DNA of 64,000 bases from an uncultured Clostridia bacterium (GCA_948805675.1 CAQIBN010000006.1:43947-107946); one strand, 5' to 3'; positions 38,706 through 50,233 are shown, counted from the first letter of the stretch. A program made the numbers and translations. The notes: generated from the letters alone by a model not told the origin.

Positions 38706-40244
38706 CTATTCCCACTCAATCGTTGCAGGTGGTTTTCCTGTTATATCATAAACAACACGGTTAACATGTTTTACTTCATTTACAATTCTTGCAGAAACTT
38801 TCTCTAATACCTCATATGGAATTTTAGTCCATTCTGCTGTCATAAAATCTGATGTAGTTACTGCTCTTAAAGCTATAGTATAATCATATGTTCTTTCATC
38901 ACCCATTACACCTACACTTCTAATATTTGTTAATACTGCAAAATATTGATTAATACTTCTATCTAAACCAGCATTTGCAATTTCTTCTCTAAATATGTAA
39001 TCTGCATCTTTTAAAATTTCTAATTTATCATCTGTAATATCACCTATTACACGTATTGCAAGTCCTGGTCCTGGGAATGGTTGACGGTATACCAAAAACT
39101 CTGGAAGACCTAATTCTAATCCTACTTTTCTTACCTCATCTTTAAATAAATCTCTTAATGGTTCTACTATTTCTTTAAAATCAACATAGTCTGGAAGTCC
39201 ACCTACATTGTGATGGCTTTTTATTTTAGCACCTACTCCTACTCCACTTTCTATTACATCTGGATAAATTGTTCCTTGTACTAAATAATCTACTGTTCCT
39301 ATCTTTTTTGCCTCTTCTTCAAATACACGAATAAATTCCTCACCAATTATTTTTCTTTTTTGTTCTGGATCAGATATTCCTGTTAATTTGTTTAAAAATC
39401 TATCCTTTGCATCAACACGAACAAAGTTTACATCAAAATCTTTAGTAAAAACTTCTTCCACTTCATCTGCTTCATTTTTTCTTAATAATCCATGGTCTAC
39501 AAAGATACAAGTTAAATTTTTTCCTATTGCTTTATTAATTAATCCTGCTGCAACTGAAGAATCTACCCCTCCAGATAGTGCACATAAAGCCTTTTTGTCC
39601 CCTATCTTTTCTTTTATAGCCTTTACAGTTTCTTCTGCAAATGAACTCATCTTCCAATTTCCTGTACATCCACAAATATTATATACAAAATTTCTTAAAA
39701 TTTCTGTTCCTTTATTTGTATTATTTACTTCTGGATGAAATTGAATTCCATAAAAGTTCTTTTCTACATTTTGCATTCCTGCATTTGGACAATGATTTGT
39801 TATTCCTATATTTTCAAATCCAGCTGGTAATTTATTTACAAAATCTGTATGACTCATTAAACAATTATTACTTTCTTCAAAACCTGCAAATAATTTAGAT
39901 GAATTATCTATTTTTACACTAGTTACTCCATATTCTCTTTTATCTGCTTTTTGAACTTCCCCTCCAAGCATATATGTCATAAGTTGCATACCATAACAAA
40001 TTCCAAGTATTGGAATACCAAGTTCAAATATCTCTTTTGTGCATTTTGGCGCATTTTCAGAATAAACACTAGCAGGTCCACCTGTAAATATAATTCCCCT
40101 TGGATTTTTTTCTTTTATTTTCTCTATATTTGTATTAAATGGTACTATTTCAGAATATACATTACATTCACGAACACGTCTTGCTATTAACTGATTATAT
40201 TGACCATAGAAGTCTATAATTAATATTAATTCTTTTTCGTTCAT
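38706..40244 (-). CDS. guaA: GMP synthase (glutamine-hydrolysing)
   Basis: A 512-residue enzyme converting XMP to GMP. The N-terminal class I amidotransferase has catalytic Cys in [14 protein letters not shown] and His in YGIQFHPEV. The ATP pyrophosphatase has the P-loop [12 protein letters not shown], and the dimerisation domain ends [14 protein letters not shown]. The ATG at 40244 follows AAAGGAA; a start ten codons earlier lacks support. It is downstream of guaB, with paired hairpins between. Confidence 0.97.
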   Translation of the reverse strand: MNEKELILIIDFYGQYNQLIARRVRECNVYSEIVPFNTNIEKIKEKNPRGIIFTGGPASVYSENAPKCTKEIFELGIPILGICYGMQLMTYMLGGEVQKADKREYGVTSVKIDNSSKLFAGFEESNNCLMSHTDFVNKLPAGFENIGITNHCPNAGMQNVEKNFYGIQFHPEVNNTNKGTEILRNFVYNICGCTGNWKMSSFAEETVKAIKEKIGDKKALCALSGGVDSSVAAGLINKAIGKNLTCIFVDHGLLRKNEADEVEEVFTKDFDVNFVRVDAKDRFLNKLTGISDPEQKRKIIGEEFIRVFEEEAKKIGTVDYLVQGTIYPDVIESGVGVGAKIKSHHNVGGLPDYVDFKEIVEPLRDLFKDEVRKVGLELGLPEFLVYRQPFPGPGLAIRVIGDITDDKLEILKDADYIFREEIANAGLDRSINQYFAVLTNIRSVGVMGDERTYDYTIALRAVTTSDFMTAEWTKIPYEVLEKVSARIVNEVKHVNRVVYDITGKPPATIEWE

Positions 40245-40264
40245 TTTTAGATTTCCTTTCTTTT

Positions 40265-40364
40265 GACCCAACATGTATGAAAAATTTGGGTCATAATCTT
40301 ATTTTTCGATTTTTGTTTTTTGTTATTTTAACATAACCCAAATTCTCCATTATTATTGGGTTAT
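40265..40364 (-). promoter_or_regulatory. Tandem hairpins with shared arms between guaB and guaA
   Basis: Hairpin 1 (ataacccaa 40333-40341 with ttgggttat 40356-40364) follows the guaB stop. Hairpin 2 (gacccaa 40265-40271 with ttgggtc 40286-40292) precedes the guaA ribosome-binding site. Both use the same ACCCAA/TTGGGT arms, so alternative pairing is possible. Confidence 0.5.
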
Positions 40365-40367
40365 AAA

Positions 40368-41876
40368 TTAATCTTCATTTTGAACTTCTTTTAAAACAAC
40401 ATCATGTGCACTACCTTCTTTAATACTAATGTTAGATACTAAAGTTAATCTTGCTTTTTCATGAAATTCTGGAATAGAAATTGAACCGCAATTACACATT
40501 GTTGATTTTATTTTACTTACAGTTACAGCCAAATTATCTTTTAATGGTCCTGCATAAGGTATATATGAATCTACCCCTTCTTCAAAGCTTAATTTATTTT
40601 TTCCAGCTTCTCCTAAGTCATATCTTTGCCAGTTTCTTGCACGGTTAGAACCTTCTCCCCAATACTCTTTTACAAAGTTTCCTCCCATTTTTACTTTTCT
40701 TGTTGGGCTTTCATCAAAACGAGCAAAATATCTTCCCATCATAACAAAATCTGCCCCCATTGCTAAAGAAAGTGTAATATGGTAATCGTGCACAATTCCT
40801 CCATCTGAACAAATAGGAATATATACACCAGTTCTTTTAAAATACTCATCTCTTGCCTCTACAACATCTATTAATGCGCTTGCTTGTCCACGTCCAATCC
40901 CCTTTGTCTCACGAGTTATACAAATTGAACCTCCTCCAACACCAACTTTAATAAAGTCTGCTCCTGCTTCTGCCAAATAGTAAAATCCTTCTTTATCTAC
41001 AACATTTCCAGCACCTATTTTAACATCATCACCATAGTGCTCTCTTACCCAATCTATAGTATTCTTTTGCCATACTGAATAACCATCTGATGAATCCATA
41101 CAAATTAAATCCACTCCTGCTTCTACTAATGCTGGAATTCTTTCGGCATAATCTCTTGTATTAATACCTGCACCTACTATATATCTTTTATTTTCATCTA
41201 ATAATGAATCTGGGTTATTTTTTCTATCTTCATAATCTTTTCTAAATACTAAATGTTCAAGATTATCATTTTGGTCTAATATTGGAAGACAACTAATTTT
41301 ATTTTCCCATATAATGTCATTTGCTTCTGCTAAACTAATTCCCTTTTTAGCACAAACAATTTTATCTCTTGGAGTCATAAACTTATCTATAGGTTCATCT
41401 AAATTCGCTCTAGAAATTCTATAATCCTTATCTGTTACTAGGCCTAAAAACTTACCATTACTTGTTCCATCTTCTGTAATAGTTACTGTAGAATGTCCTG
41501 TTTTTTCTACTAAAGCAATTACATCTTTTAGGCTTGTTCCACTTTTTACATTTGAATCACTATCTATAAAACCAGCTTTATGTTTTTTTACTCTTCTTAC
41601 CATTTCTGCTTGTGATTCGATTGATTGCGAACCATATATAAAAGAACATCCACCTTCACGCGCCAAAGCAATAGCCATCTTTTCTCCTGAAACGGCTTGC
41701 ATTATAGCTGATACGAATGGAATGTTCTCTGAATATTTTGGTTGTTCACCTTTTTTAAATTTTACAAGTGGTGTTTTTAAACTAACATTACTTGGTATAC
41801 ATCTTTCATCTGTTAAATTTGGTAGTAACAAAAATTCATTAAATGTTCTTGATACATCTTGTAGTATTTTTGCCAT
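40368..41876 (-). CDS. guaB: IMP dehydrogenase
   Basis: A 502-residue enzyme oxidising IMP to XMP with NAD+, the committed step of GMP synthesis. The barrel is interrupted by a CBS pair (about 95-215). The active-site loop [12 protein letters not shown] carries the catalytic Cys, and the conserved [26 protein letters not shown] follows. AAAGGGGG precedes the ATG. A sigma-A promoter lies about 90 bases upstream. Confidence 0.95.
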   Translation of the reverse strand: MAKILQDVSRTFNEFLLLPNLTDERCIPSNVSLKTPLVKFKKGEQPKYSENIPFVSAIMQAVSGEKMAIALAREGGCSFIYGSQSIESQAEMVRRVKKHKAGFIDSDSNVKSGTSLKDVIALVEKTGHSTVTITEDGTSNGKFLGLVTDKDYRISRANLDEPIDKFMTPRDKIVCAKKGISLAEANDIIWENKISCLPILDQNDNLEHLVFRKDYEDRKNNPDSLLDENKRYIVGAGINTRDYAERIPALVEAGVDLICMDSSDGYSVWQKNTIDWVREHYGDDVKIGAGNVVDKEGFYYLAEAGADFIKVGVGGGSICITRETKGIGRGQASALIDVVEARDEYFKRTGVYIPICSDGGIVHDYHITLSLAMGADFVMMGRYFARFDESPTRKVKMGGNFVKEYWGEGSNRARNWQRYDLGEAGKNKLSFEEGVDSYIPYAGPLKDNLAVTVSKIKSTMCNCGSISIPEFHEKARLTLVSNISIKEGSAHDVVLKEVQNED

Positions 41877-41911
41877 ATTTAAATTTCCCCCTTTAATTCT
41901 TTTATTTATAT

Positions 41912-41993
41912 AAAAATGAACAAAAGGGATATTCCTTTTTGTTCATTTTTTACTAGTATCTTTTATTATACAACATTTTACATAAAAAGACAA
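41912..41993 (-). promoter_or_regulatory. guaB promoter with terminator-like leader hairpin
   Basis: TTGTCT (41993-41988), 17 bases, TATAAT (41970-41965). A strong stem (41912-41927 with 41934-41950, one bulge) begins within about ten bases of the expected transcript start and ends in a T-run, so guaB may be attenuated. Confidence 0.55.
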
Positions 41994-42216
41994 TAGTTGT
42001 ACCCGAAAAAATTTACACACAATCATTCCTAGAAAAAAGCAATATTCTTGCTTGAAATATTGCTTTTAAACTGCTTTTAATTATACAACTTGATTTACTT
42101 TATAGAATTGATTTTACTTTTCTATTTGACCCATAGTTATTCCTTAAACTGGTTATTATCTTTGTTAAATAATAAAATTCAAAATATAACAAATTATTTA
42201 TTAAAATATGCCTATT

Positions 42217-43845
42217 TTACATTTTACCTCTTAACATCTCTCCTTCTGAAACATCTAAAATATCACATATTTGTGTTAATCTTTTTAAATTTATTTGTGA
42301 GGTTCCTCTTTCTATTCTACTAAGATAAGCAATACTAACATCCATAAATTCTGCCAATTGCTCTTGTGACATAACTTTTCGCTTTCTAGCTTCTTTTATT
42401 CTTTTCCCTATTGTTACATAATCTATGCCACTATTATTTCTTATCTGTATTTCATCTACATATAAACTTTCTTTTTTTTGTTTAATTTGACTTTCTTTGG
42501 GTTGTACTTCGCCAATATCTTTATATCCTAAAACTTCTAATACATCTTTTATGTTTTCTTCTAATCTCTCTTGTTCTAATTTTAATTTTTTTACATCTTT
42601 TGTTAATTCTTCTCTATCCACTTTTTCTAATTTTTTTCTTTTTTGAATATACTTTTTTATTGTTAAATCAAACTCATTATTTATAATCTCTTCTTTAGAT
42701 GCTAAATGTGAATAATCTGCTATTTCCTTTTTCTCAATAAATGTATAAATTATCTTATCTTGATATTCTTTTGATAATATATTATTTTTCCTATCATTTT
42801 CATAATCTTGACTTGCATCAATAAATAATACACTTTCTTCTTTTCTATTTTTAGAAATAATCATTATTATTACAGGTATTCTTGTACTATGAAATAAGTT
42901 TTCTGGTAATCCAATAATTGCCTCTATACAATTATCCTTTATTAACCTTTCTCTAACTTCTTTTTCGTTTTCCCTAAATAATACTCCATGTGGTAAAATA
43001 ACAGCCATCTTTCCATATATATCTAGTTTATCTAACATATTTAATACATATATATAATCTCCTACTGCAGAATTTGGTATTCTATATTTATATGTTATAT
43101 TTCTAAGTGAATCATTATCTTTCCATGTTCTATCTGCAAATGGTGGATTAGATAAAATAACATTAGTTTTAAAATTATTATTTATATGTTCATTGCCATA
43201 TACTATATTTTTACTATTTATTTCATTTAATAAAAACCTTGTTTTTAATATATTATAATAATCTAAGTTATTTTCTCTTCCATAAATTTCTACTTTATGA
43301 AATTCTATTGCACTTTTTAAAAGATTACCACTGCCACATATTGGGTCATATACATTCATATAATCATCATTAATTGTAAGTTTTGCCATTACTTTGGCTA
43401 TTTCTGCTGGAGTATGAAATTCACCTAACTCTTTAATTATATCATTTCTATATACAGATTGTTCTAATATATACTCATAAGCTTCTGCTATGCTTTTTTT
43501 ATTTGGTATTTTATATGACAAATTATGTATATCTTCTATTGTTTTACCTATTATATTTTCTTCTCCTATATCTCTATATATTTTAATATCTCTAAATCTT
43601 ATATTAGAAAATAAATCTTTATCGTTTTTTGTAATCCTTTCTTTTTCTCTATCAATAGCATCACCAATATAATAATTATTTCTATTATTATAAAGTATAT
43701 TAAAATAATATTCACCAGTATAATCAAATCTTATATATAATAACATAGAAATATACACTATATAATTCTTTTTTATTTCTGTTTTATTTTTAAAGTTATC
43801 ACATATCTTCCAAAGCTGTTTGTTTATTTCATTTTGATTTAACAT
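42217..43845 (-). CDS. N6-adenine DNA methyltransferase (HsdM-like) fused to an XRE-type HTH domain
   Basis: A 542-residue protein. The central methyltransferase has SAM motif VYDPICGSGNLLKSA and catalytic NPPF in VILSNPPFADRTW, as in type I HsdM. A helical region (about 400-460) is followed by a complete XRE helix-turn-helix, RIKEARKRKVMSQEQLAEFMDVSIAYLSRIERG, at the C-terminus. No hsdR nuclease gene is near. It overlaps the half-size specificity subunit by 17 bases. The fusion suggests methylation tied to self-regulation or locus-specific binding rather than ordinary restriction. Confidence 0.87.
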   Translation of the reverse strand: MLNQNEINKQLWKICDNFKNKTEIKKNYIVYISMLLYIRFDYTGEYYFNILYNNRNNYYIGDAIDREKERITKNDKDLFSNIRFRDIKIYRDIGEENIIGKTIEDIHNLSYKIPNKKSIAEAYEYILEQSVYRNDIIKELGEFHTPAEIAKVMAKLTINDDYMNVYDPICGSGNLLKSAIEFHKVEIYGRENNLDYYNILKTRFLLNEINSKNIVYGNEHINNNFKTNVILSNPPFADRTWKDNDSLRNITYKYRIPNSAVGDYIYVLNMLDKLDIYGKMAVILPHGVLFRENEKEVRERLIKDNCIEAIIGLPENLFHSTRIPVIIMIISKNRKEESVLFIDASQDYENDRKNNILSKEYQDKIIYTFIEKKEIADYSHLASKEEIINNEFDLTIKKYIQKRKKLEKVDREELTKDVKKLKLEQERLEENIKDVLEVLGYKDIGEVQPKESQIKQKKESLYVDEIQIRNNSGIDYVTIGKRIKEARKRKVMSQEQLAEFMDVSIAYLSRIERGTSQINLKRLTQICDILDVSEGEMLRGKM

Positions 43846-44401
43846 CTTCTTCCCTTTCTATAGCAATTTCTTCTATTATACTATTATAAAGTTTTTCTTT
43901 GCTTTTAATTAATGATTCTAACGTTTCTTTTTCTTTTTTCCATAAATTTATTAAATCTTCAATATTCCTTTGTTTTTCTATTTGTATTTCAGGAATTTCG
44001 ATATTTTTTAATGATGCTACTGATATTTTTTGTATACTTGACCCTCTCATTTCTAACATAATTTTTTCCATTCCAATTTTGCTTTCTAAATACCACTTAA
44101 GGAAAATTGGATTTAATATTTCTCTATTTGTTCTTATTATACAAAATTGAGATGGAACTAATAAATTTTCTTTCTTTTTATCAATATATACTAATTTATT
44201 AGGATATACCAATCTAAATAATAAATCATTTTCTTTTGTTAGCTTATTATCAAAGTCTTTATCTGTATATAAAATCCCATATTTACTATTTTCCTCACAA
44301 TTTTTTATATCAAATAACTTATACTGTCTTAATCCCTCTTTATTTTGTTCTCTGCTAAGCAGAATCCCCATTGATATTTCTGCCATCTGACACAATTTCA
44401 T
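43829..44401 (-). CDS. Half-size type I specificity subunit (HsdS-like)
   Basis: About 190 residues with a single target-recognition domain (PSQFCIIRTNREILNPIFLKWYLESK, SSIQKISVASLKNIEIPEI) and one C-terminal coiled coil. Ordinary HsdS has two of each, so this form would dimerise and recognise a palindromic or symmetric bipartite site. ATG at 44401 after GGTGAT; four more residues are possible. Partner of the downstream methylase. Confidence 0.82.
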   Translation of the reverse strand: MKLCQMAEISMGILLSREQNKEGLRQYKLFDIKNCEENSKYGILYTDKDFDNKLTKENDLLFRLVYPNKLVYIDKKKENLLVPSQFCIIRTNREILNPIFLKWYLESKIGMEKIMLEMRGSSIQKISVASLKNIEIPEIQIEKQRNIEDLINLWKKEKETLESLIKSKEKLYNSIIEEIAIEREEDVKSK

Positions 44402-44434
44402 ATAAATCACCATTTAATTTTTATTTACTCAAAT

Positions 44435-44644
44435 TTACTTTTTTAAATAGATTTCATTACAACAATATTTGCAACCATTTACACTTATGTAATACTTTTT
44501 TGCCTCATATTGTGCTACATTAGAATTATAAAAATCACCTAATTCTATTGTGTTTTTATAATCTGGTTTCATTTTGCAATTTTCCTTGTGTATCTTGTGG
44601 TCGCCAGTTAACATTTGAGCATTTTTGTTAACTACATAACGCAT
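44435..44644 (-). CDS. Small putative zinc-binding protein of the methylase locus
   Basis: A 69-residue protein: YVVNKNAQMLTGDHKIHKENC, LGDFYNSNVAQYEAKKYY and NGCKYCCNEIY. His and Cys residues (HKxxC and CxxCC) suggest metal binding. Similar small proteins occur widely in bacteria, often alone, with no known role. AGGAGTG precedes the ATG. Confidence 0.65.
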   Translation of the reverse strand: MRYVVNKNAQMLTGDHKIHKENCKMKPDYKNTIELGDFYNSNVAQYEAKKYYISVNGCKYCCNEIYLKK

Positions 44645-45112
44645 TTTTGTATCACTCCTTTCTTTTAGTAAAATGAACTTTATCTAAAAAATTAGGATAA
44701 TACTTTGCTTTTTTATTAATTTATGCTATACTAAAATTGGAACAAATACTTGAATGCAAAGTATTTTCTAATTAATAGTTTTGAATAAATTGCCGTTTAT
44801 TCAAAACCCTTACTGTAGTATTACAAATACTACAGTAAGTATCTGTTATTAATATAACAAACATATAATACTTTTTCAAGTCTTTTTTATATTTTTTTAT
44901 TAATACTATATAATTGTAATTATCTACTATTAAAAATTTGGCATAAATATAATTATCATCAGCTTTTTCTATTCATATTTTTCTGTACATACAAATATTC
45001 AAAAAAAGTTTTAGAAATATATCTGCTTAAACAGTTTATAAAATTAATTTTTATAAATTTAAAAATATTTAAACTCAAATTAATTCTACACTAAATTAAG
45101 TCCTATTAACTC
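44645..45112. other. Gene-free region with two strong hairpins
   Basis: Stem 1 is ttttgaataaa / tttattcaaaa (44779-44806). Stem 2 is a 14-bp perfect palindrome, cttactgtagtatt (44809-44822) with its complement (44826-44839). They are adjacent and lack a T-run. No gene is evident. Confidence 0.5.
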
Positions 45113-45898
45113 TTATCTTTTCATGCTCCTTAAAATTTCTTTTTCTTTTTTATCTATTCTATAAGACTCCATCATTTTTTGAATTGCTTTATTATGTGTA
45201 AAATTATCTAATTTATTATTCTCCAAATACTTTATTGTTTTTTCCTTATATTTTACATATGCTACTTGTAAAGTCCATGCAATAGCCATTTTTACATAAT
45301 AGTCTTCTTTTTTAATATTATCAAATATTTTAAAAATCTCATCAATATATTCATCTGTTAAATAGTAGTCCAAAATAATTATAACTGCAAATCTTAATTC
45401 AAATTCTTTACTTGAGTTAAGATATATTTTAATAAATTCCCACATTTCCTTTTTATTCTTTTGTACAAACTTAAATGTAGAACATGAACAATCACAAACT
45501 GCCCAATTATCAATTTTAGGAACAAATGTAGTTAATAGTTTAAATCTTTCTTCTAGTTCCATTTTAGCATATCCTATTACAAATCCCTCTAACATCGTTT
45601 CTTCATAATATTCATTTTTATTCTCCTCTAAAAACTTTCTCCAATCTCCTTTAGAAATTTCTTTTGCTAAGTTTCTTAATTTTGGAATTCTCACTCCTAA
45701 AATATTATTATTATTAGGACATAGACCACTATGAAACTTTTTATATTTTTCATCTGCTAAATTTTTTAATTTACTTCTTATAAAACTAGATGAGGATTCT
45801 AATTCATAATTAGCTATTTTTATATATTCCATTTCACCACTTTCATTATTTATTTCTTTTTCTAATTTAACCTTTTTATCATTATTACTACAATTCAT
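45113..45898 (-). CDS. AlkD-like DNA alkylation repair protein
   Basis: A 261-residue HEAT-like repeat protein. Family features: GVRIPKLRNLAKEI, EETMLEGFVIGYAK, IDNWAVCDCSCSTFK and FELRFAVIIILDYYL. AlkD glycosylases excise bulky cationic alkyl bases without base flipping. A polar 30-residue N-terminal extension precedes the domain. GGGGGAAG before the ATG. Confidence 0.87.
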   Translation of the reverse strand: MNCSNNDKKVKLEKEINNESGEMEYIKIANYELESSSSFIRSKLKNLADEKYKKFHSGLCPNNNNILGVRIPKLRNLAKEISKGDWRKFLEENKNEYYEETMLEGFVIGYAKMELEERFKLLTTFVPKIDNWAVCDCSCSTFKFVQKNKKEMWEFIKIYLNSSKEFELRFAVIIILDYYLTDEYIDEIFKIFDNIKKEDYYVKMAIAWTLQVAYVKYKEKTIKYLENNKLDNFTHNKAIQKMMESYRIDKKEKEILRSMKR

Positions 45899-46259
45899 CT
45901 AAAGTTTCTTCCCCCTTTATTCACTTAGTTTATGTTACTAAACTCATTAATTTAGATAATTCATATAAGTTATATTTTAACACTTTTATAAATATTGTAA
46001 AACAATACTCTAATATATTTTATTAAAAATTTGGCATTGCATACTTTATGTAAATATGCTATAATTATCCTATCTAACTTATTATTTGTTGTTGCGAATC
46101 TAACTAAATCAGTTATGATTAATTAAATAATTAAAATTCAAAATACAACTTTAAGTAAAGTGGATTAGTTTCTATAACAGATTTTGTTATGAATGCTAGA
46201 AGCTACCGCAGAAGAATACAAGAAAAAGCATTCACTTCTTGTTCATGAAAGGAAAATGT
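45899..46259. other. Intergenic region
   Basis: AT-rich, divergent promoter region between the AlkD-like gene and the next plus-strand gene. I see no gene and no strong structure. Confidence 0.5.
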
Positions 46260-46508
46260 ATGAATCATATTAGAAATGTGTTTGAAAGTGCAGTACGAAT
46301 AGGAATGAAAGGAACTCTAAAATCCTACTTTATTTCTTCTGAAACAAATACATATATTGGCATGGTTGAAATAGAAGGTAAATCTTATGAGCTTCCTATT
46401 GTTAATTTTCAAGGATTTTTCATTACCACACCTCCAAAAGCAACAAATGTAATTTTCTGTTTTAAATCTGAGAGCTTTGATGAGCCTGTTGCAATTGTAT
46501 GTAACTAA
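46260..46508 (+). CDS. Hypothetical small beta-rich protein
   Basis: An 82-residue protein: NVFESAVRIGMKGTLKSYF, TYIGMVEIEGKSYELPIVNFQGFFITT and VIFCFKSESFDEPVAIV. The ATG at 46260 follows GAAAGGAAA. A strong terminator follows (46517-46553). No family is recognised. Confidence 0.6.
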   Translation: MNHIRNVFESAVRIGMKGTLKSYFISSETNTYIGMVEIEGKSYELPIVNFQGFFITTPPKATNVIFCFKSESFDEPVAIVCN

Positions 46509-46516
46509 CCACTTTA

Positions 46517-46553
46517 AAATCCCCATTACTTTATATAAAGCTAATGGGGATTT
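46517..46553 (+). terminator. Intrinsic terminator
   Basis: A 12-bp stem aaatccccatta / taatggggattt followed by a T-rich tract. Confidence 0.8.
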
Positions 46554-46619
46554 CTCTTTCTTTTTATTATTTAATATTTATACTTTTAGTAACTAATTGT
46601 ATCTAATAATTAATTTTAT

Positions 46620-49002
46620 CTATTTTAACTTATCTTTTTTCATATTAATTAACCAATTTAATCCAAAGAAAATAAAAAAAGATATAATACTTAACCCTAT
46701 AATTAATGGTATTACTTCATTAGTAATTGTTATTGAAAACCAATTTCTAAAAACTGTTATTCCTATTGTAAACATAATAATCATTAAAATGAACAATGTA
46801 GTTCTTATTCCTTGAGAAGCATATGTTTTTTCTATCTTATTATTTTTTATTTTGAAAATATCAAGTGGTTTGCATAAATTTGATAAAAGCATTAATCCTG
46901 TAAGTCCTGTTAATATAACACAAATACTAGAATAAACCTCTGTTTTTAATTCTAATTTATAACTTACTATTGCAGTAATAATAATGTTACTTACAACTGT
47001 TAAAGCTGTTGGAATTGCCTTTGAAATTACATTTTTTAAAAACTGTCCTTTTATTCTTTCTTTATTTGGCTCTAGTGCTAATACAAATGATGGTATTCCT
47101 ATTGTAACCATGCTTATTAATGTTAAATGGATTGGCATAAATGGGTATGGCATATTAGCTATCAAAAAAACTATGGCTAATATACTTGCATATATTGTCT
47201 TTACTAAAAATAAACTAGCTGACCTTTGTATATTATTAATTGTTCGTCTTCCTTCTAGCACAATTTTAGGCATAGAAGCAAAATTAGAATCTAATAATAC
47301 AAGTTGAGAAACACTTCTAGTTGCATCACTTCCGACATGCCACAGCTATACTACAATCTGCTTCTTTTAATGCTAAAACATCATTTACTCCGTCACCTGT
47401 CATTGCAACTGTATGCCCATCTTGTTTTAAAGCTTGAACTAGTTCCTTTTTCTGAACTGGAGTTACTCTTCCAAAAATAGTATATTTACCTACCACTTCT
47501 TTTAATTTTTCTTTAGTTTTAACTGTTTGCATATCAATATAATTTTCACTATTTTCTACACCTGCTCTTTTTGCTATTTTAGATACAGTTATAGGATTAT
47601 CTCCAGAAATAATTTTTATATCTACACCTTGCTTTTTAAAATACTTCAATGTTTTATTTGCTTCTTTTCTAATTATATCAGATATTAAAACTAACCCCAA
47701 AAGCTTAAGATCGCTTGGTAAATCTTTTTCATTAAAATTCTCTTTTGAATGTACAATAGCTATTACTCTAAAATCATTTGAATATTGTTCTATTATATCT
47801 TTATAATTTTCATAATCTTCCTTTAAAACAAATTCTGGTGCACCTATTACAAAACTACCTTTATCTTTAAAACAAATCCCTGACCACTTCTTTTGTGATG
47901 AAAATGGTATTTTTGTAACAATTTTCCATTTTTCTTTTCCATTATATTTATTTCTTATTGCTTCTATTGTAGAATTATTATCTTCTGATGCTATAGAAAT
48001 CTGCTCTAAGATCTCTTCTAAATTATGTTTAGATTCAGAAATTTCAATAACATCATTTACTTCCATTTTTCCTTCTGTTATTGTACCTGTTTTATCTAAA
48101 CATAAAGTATCTACTCTTGCTAGTGTTTCTATACAGTAAAGTTCTTGTACTAAAACCTTTCTTTTAGACAATCTAATTACACTAACTGCTAAAACTGTAC
48201 TTGTTAATAATATTAATCCCTCAGGAATCATTCCTATAATTCCTGCAACTGTATTAACAACTGCATTTCTTAAACAATTCCCCTCTAAATCAAATTGATT
48301 TAAAAATAGTAATATTCCAATAGGTATAATAGCTATAGAAATAAACTTAATAATTTTATTTAAAGAATTCATAATTTCTGAATTTACTTTTTTTACATAT
48401 TTTGCACCACTTGAGATTTTTGATGTATAATTTTCATCTCCTATATGTATAACTTCTGCCTTACATTTTCCACTAACAATAAAACTACCAGATAATAAAG
48501 TATCTCCTTGTTTTTTGTATATTATATCAGATTCACCAGTAATAAATGATTCATTAACTTCTACCTCTCCTTCTAATATTATAGAATCTGTTACAATTTG
48601 GTTTCCTGTTTCTAATATTAGTAAATCATCTAAAACAATTTCATTAATTCCAATTTGATGTATTTTGCCATCTCTAATACAAGTTGCTTTAGCAGTAGCA
48701 AGAACTGATAATTTATCTACTGCTCTTTTTGAATTAATTTCTTGAATAATACTAATTGCTGTATTACAAAAAATTATTATAAGAAATAATAAATTTTTAT
48801 ATGAACCAACTAAAAAAACTGCTATACCTAGTAATATATTAATAAGATTAAATAATGTAAATATATTATCTCTTACTATTGTTTTTATGCTTTTAGTAGG
48901 AATTGATGTATCGTAATTTACTTGCTCTTTATTTATCCTCTCTTCTACTTCTTCATTTGTTAAACCTGTATTTAATTTTTCCTCTTTTAATACTTCCTCC
49001 AT
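46620..49002 (-). CDS. Cation-transporting P-type ATPase, interrupted by an in-frame CGG
   Basis: A 793-residue E1-E2 ATPase after frame correction. Actuator motif ITGES near 155, membrane motif IPEGL near 259, phosphorylation site DKTGTIT (Asp303), hinge MTGDGVNDVLALKEADCSIAVACGSDATRS. At codon 557 frame 0 reads TGT CGG AAG TGA and stops. Skipping the C restores the conserved GSDA motif and the six C-terminal membrane segments. Truncation there would abolish transport. The ion (Ca, Mg or other) is not clear. Confidence 0.87.
47332..47334 (-). other. In-frame CGG / +1 site 4 (P-type ATPase codon 557)
   Basis: Frame 0 is GCA TGT CGG AAG TGA. The family frame is GCA TGT (C) GGA AGT GAT, Ala-Cys-Gly-Ser-Asp. 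Confidence 0.85.
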
Positions 49003-49334
49003 TTAATTCTTCCTCTTTTTTTACTTATTTTTCACATCTAATATACAAAAAAATATATACTAGAATACATAATTCATATTTTAACACTAAAATTTTGATT
49101 TATCAAATTTTACTATGAATGTATTATATACAAAATTGCTTAAACCCAATATGATACTATTAATGTTTGTATAATTTATTTATTATTTAACTTTTCATCA
49201 ATAGTTTATTTATAGATACACAACTAACAAAAATAAGTAGATATTCTTTTTAATGTACTAAGCTCCCCAAAAATTATTACACACAAGTTTAATAATTTTT
49301 GGTTACTTTACTACGAATAACTACTTATTTTATA
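49003..49334. other. Intergenic region upstream of the ATPase
   Basis: AT-rich. A 13-bp perfect inverted repeat (ccaaaaattatta 49266-49278 with 49289-49301) probably terminates the 49335-49586 gene. No coding sequence seen. Confidence 0.5.
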
Positions 49335-49586
49335 TTATAATTCGAAAATATTTGCTTTTAATATCATTTTTGATATTTTTATTTTATCTTTCAATGGCAC
49401 TTCCCAGCAACTACCTATAATAGACCTTCCCTTTATATATTCTTTTTTTGGTTCTCCAAGAACTTTATTAAGTTCTCTTTGTAATTCTACTTTATTGGTA
49501 TAAATAGATAATATTTTTTCTCCATATAACACATTAACTGTTGTTTCTGTTTCTGATATATTAGCTTTTTTATATATTTTTTTCAT
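49335..49586 (-). CDS. Hypothetical protein
   Basis: An 83-residue basic protein: ETTVNVLYGEKILSIYTNKVELQRELNKVLGEPKKEY and a central GRSIIGSCWEVPLKDKIKISK. The conserved-looking LYGE, TNK and GSCWE blocks suggest a real family, but I do not recognise it. It lies 42 bases downstream of the 119-residue gene. Confidence 0.55.
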   Translation of the reverse strand: MKKIYKKANISETETTVNVLYGEKILSIYTNKVELQRELNKVLGEPKKEYIKGRSIIGSCWEVPLKDKIKISKMILKANIFEL

Positions 49587-49628
49587 TTTTACATCCTTTA
49601 CATTTATTATATGAATAATCTAATATTA

Positions 49629-49988
49629 CTACTCTACTACTGTATTATTTTCTTCTGTTATATTTTCTGATACTTCTTCTACTAATTCTTCATCTTGTTT
49701 CGATTCTTCTATCTCTTCTGTTTGTACGTTTGTAGCATTTCCAAAAGAAAATACCTTTTTAGATGATTTTGCTTTTTCTTGAAATTTTTTATAAAATTCT
49801 TCTTTAGCATCATTTAAACTTTCTTGCATTGCATTAAACATTTCTTCTACATCATTTTCTGTAAAATCGTAACTATTACTTCTTGCCATTGGTTCTAGAA
49901 TTTGGATATCATGTAATACATTGTTTACTCTTTTCCCTGCATATTCCATAAATTTTGCTCTTTTTTCTTCATTTACTTCTCTTATCAT
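49629..49988 (-). CDS. Hypothetical acidic-tailed protein
   Basis: A 119-residue protein: a helical N-terminal 70 residues (REVNEEKRAKFMEYAGKRV ... FTENDVEEMFNAMQESLND) and a disordered Glu-rich tail. GGAGAGGAAG precedes the ATG. Function unknown; it resembles small helical accessory or phage-type proteins only loosely. Confidence 0.55.
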   Translation of the reverse strand: MIREVNEEKRAKFMEYAGKRVNNVLHDIQILEPMARSNSYDFTENDVEEMFNAMQESLNDAKEEFYKKFQEKAKSSKKVFSFGNATNVQTEEIEESKQDEELVEEVSENITEENNTVVE

Positions 49989-50233
49989 TTTAACTTCCTC
50001 TCCTCATTCTTATTGTATTTAATTTTTAGTTCTTTTATAAAATATCACAATTTTTTATTAATTTCAAATATTTTTAATATATTTTGTGGACTTTATTATT
50101 ATTAAATTTCAGAAAGTTATATACAAAATTTGATATTTATCTGTACATTTTGACATATTGATGATATAATCGGCATACTTTAACTAGCAAATTAGCTTAT
50201 TTTAGTATATGTATTTTATTTAGGAGTGATAGT

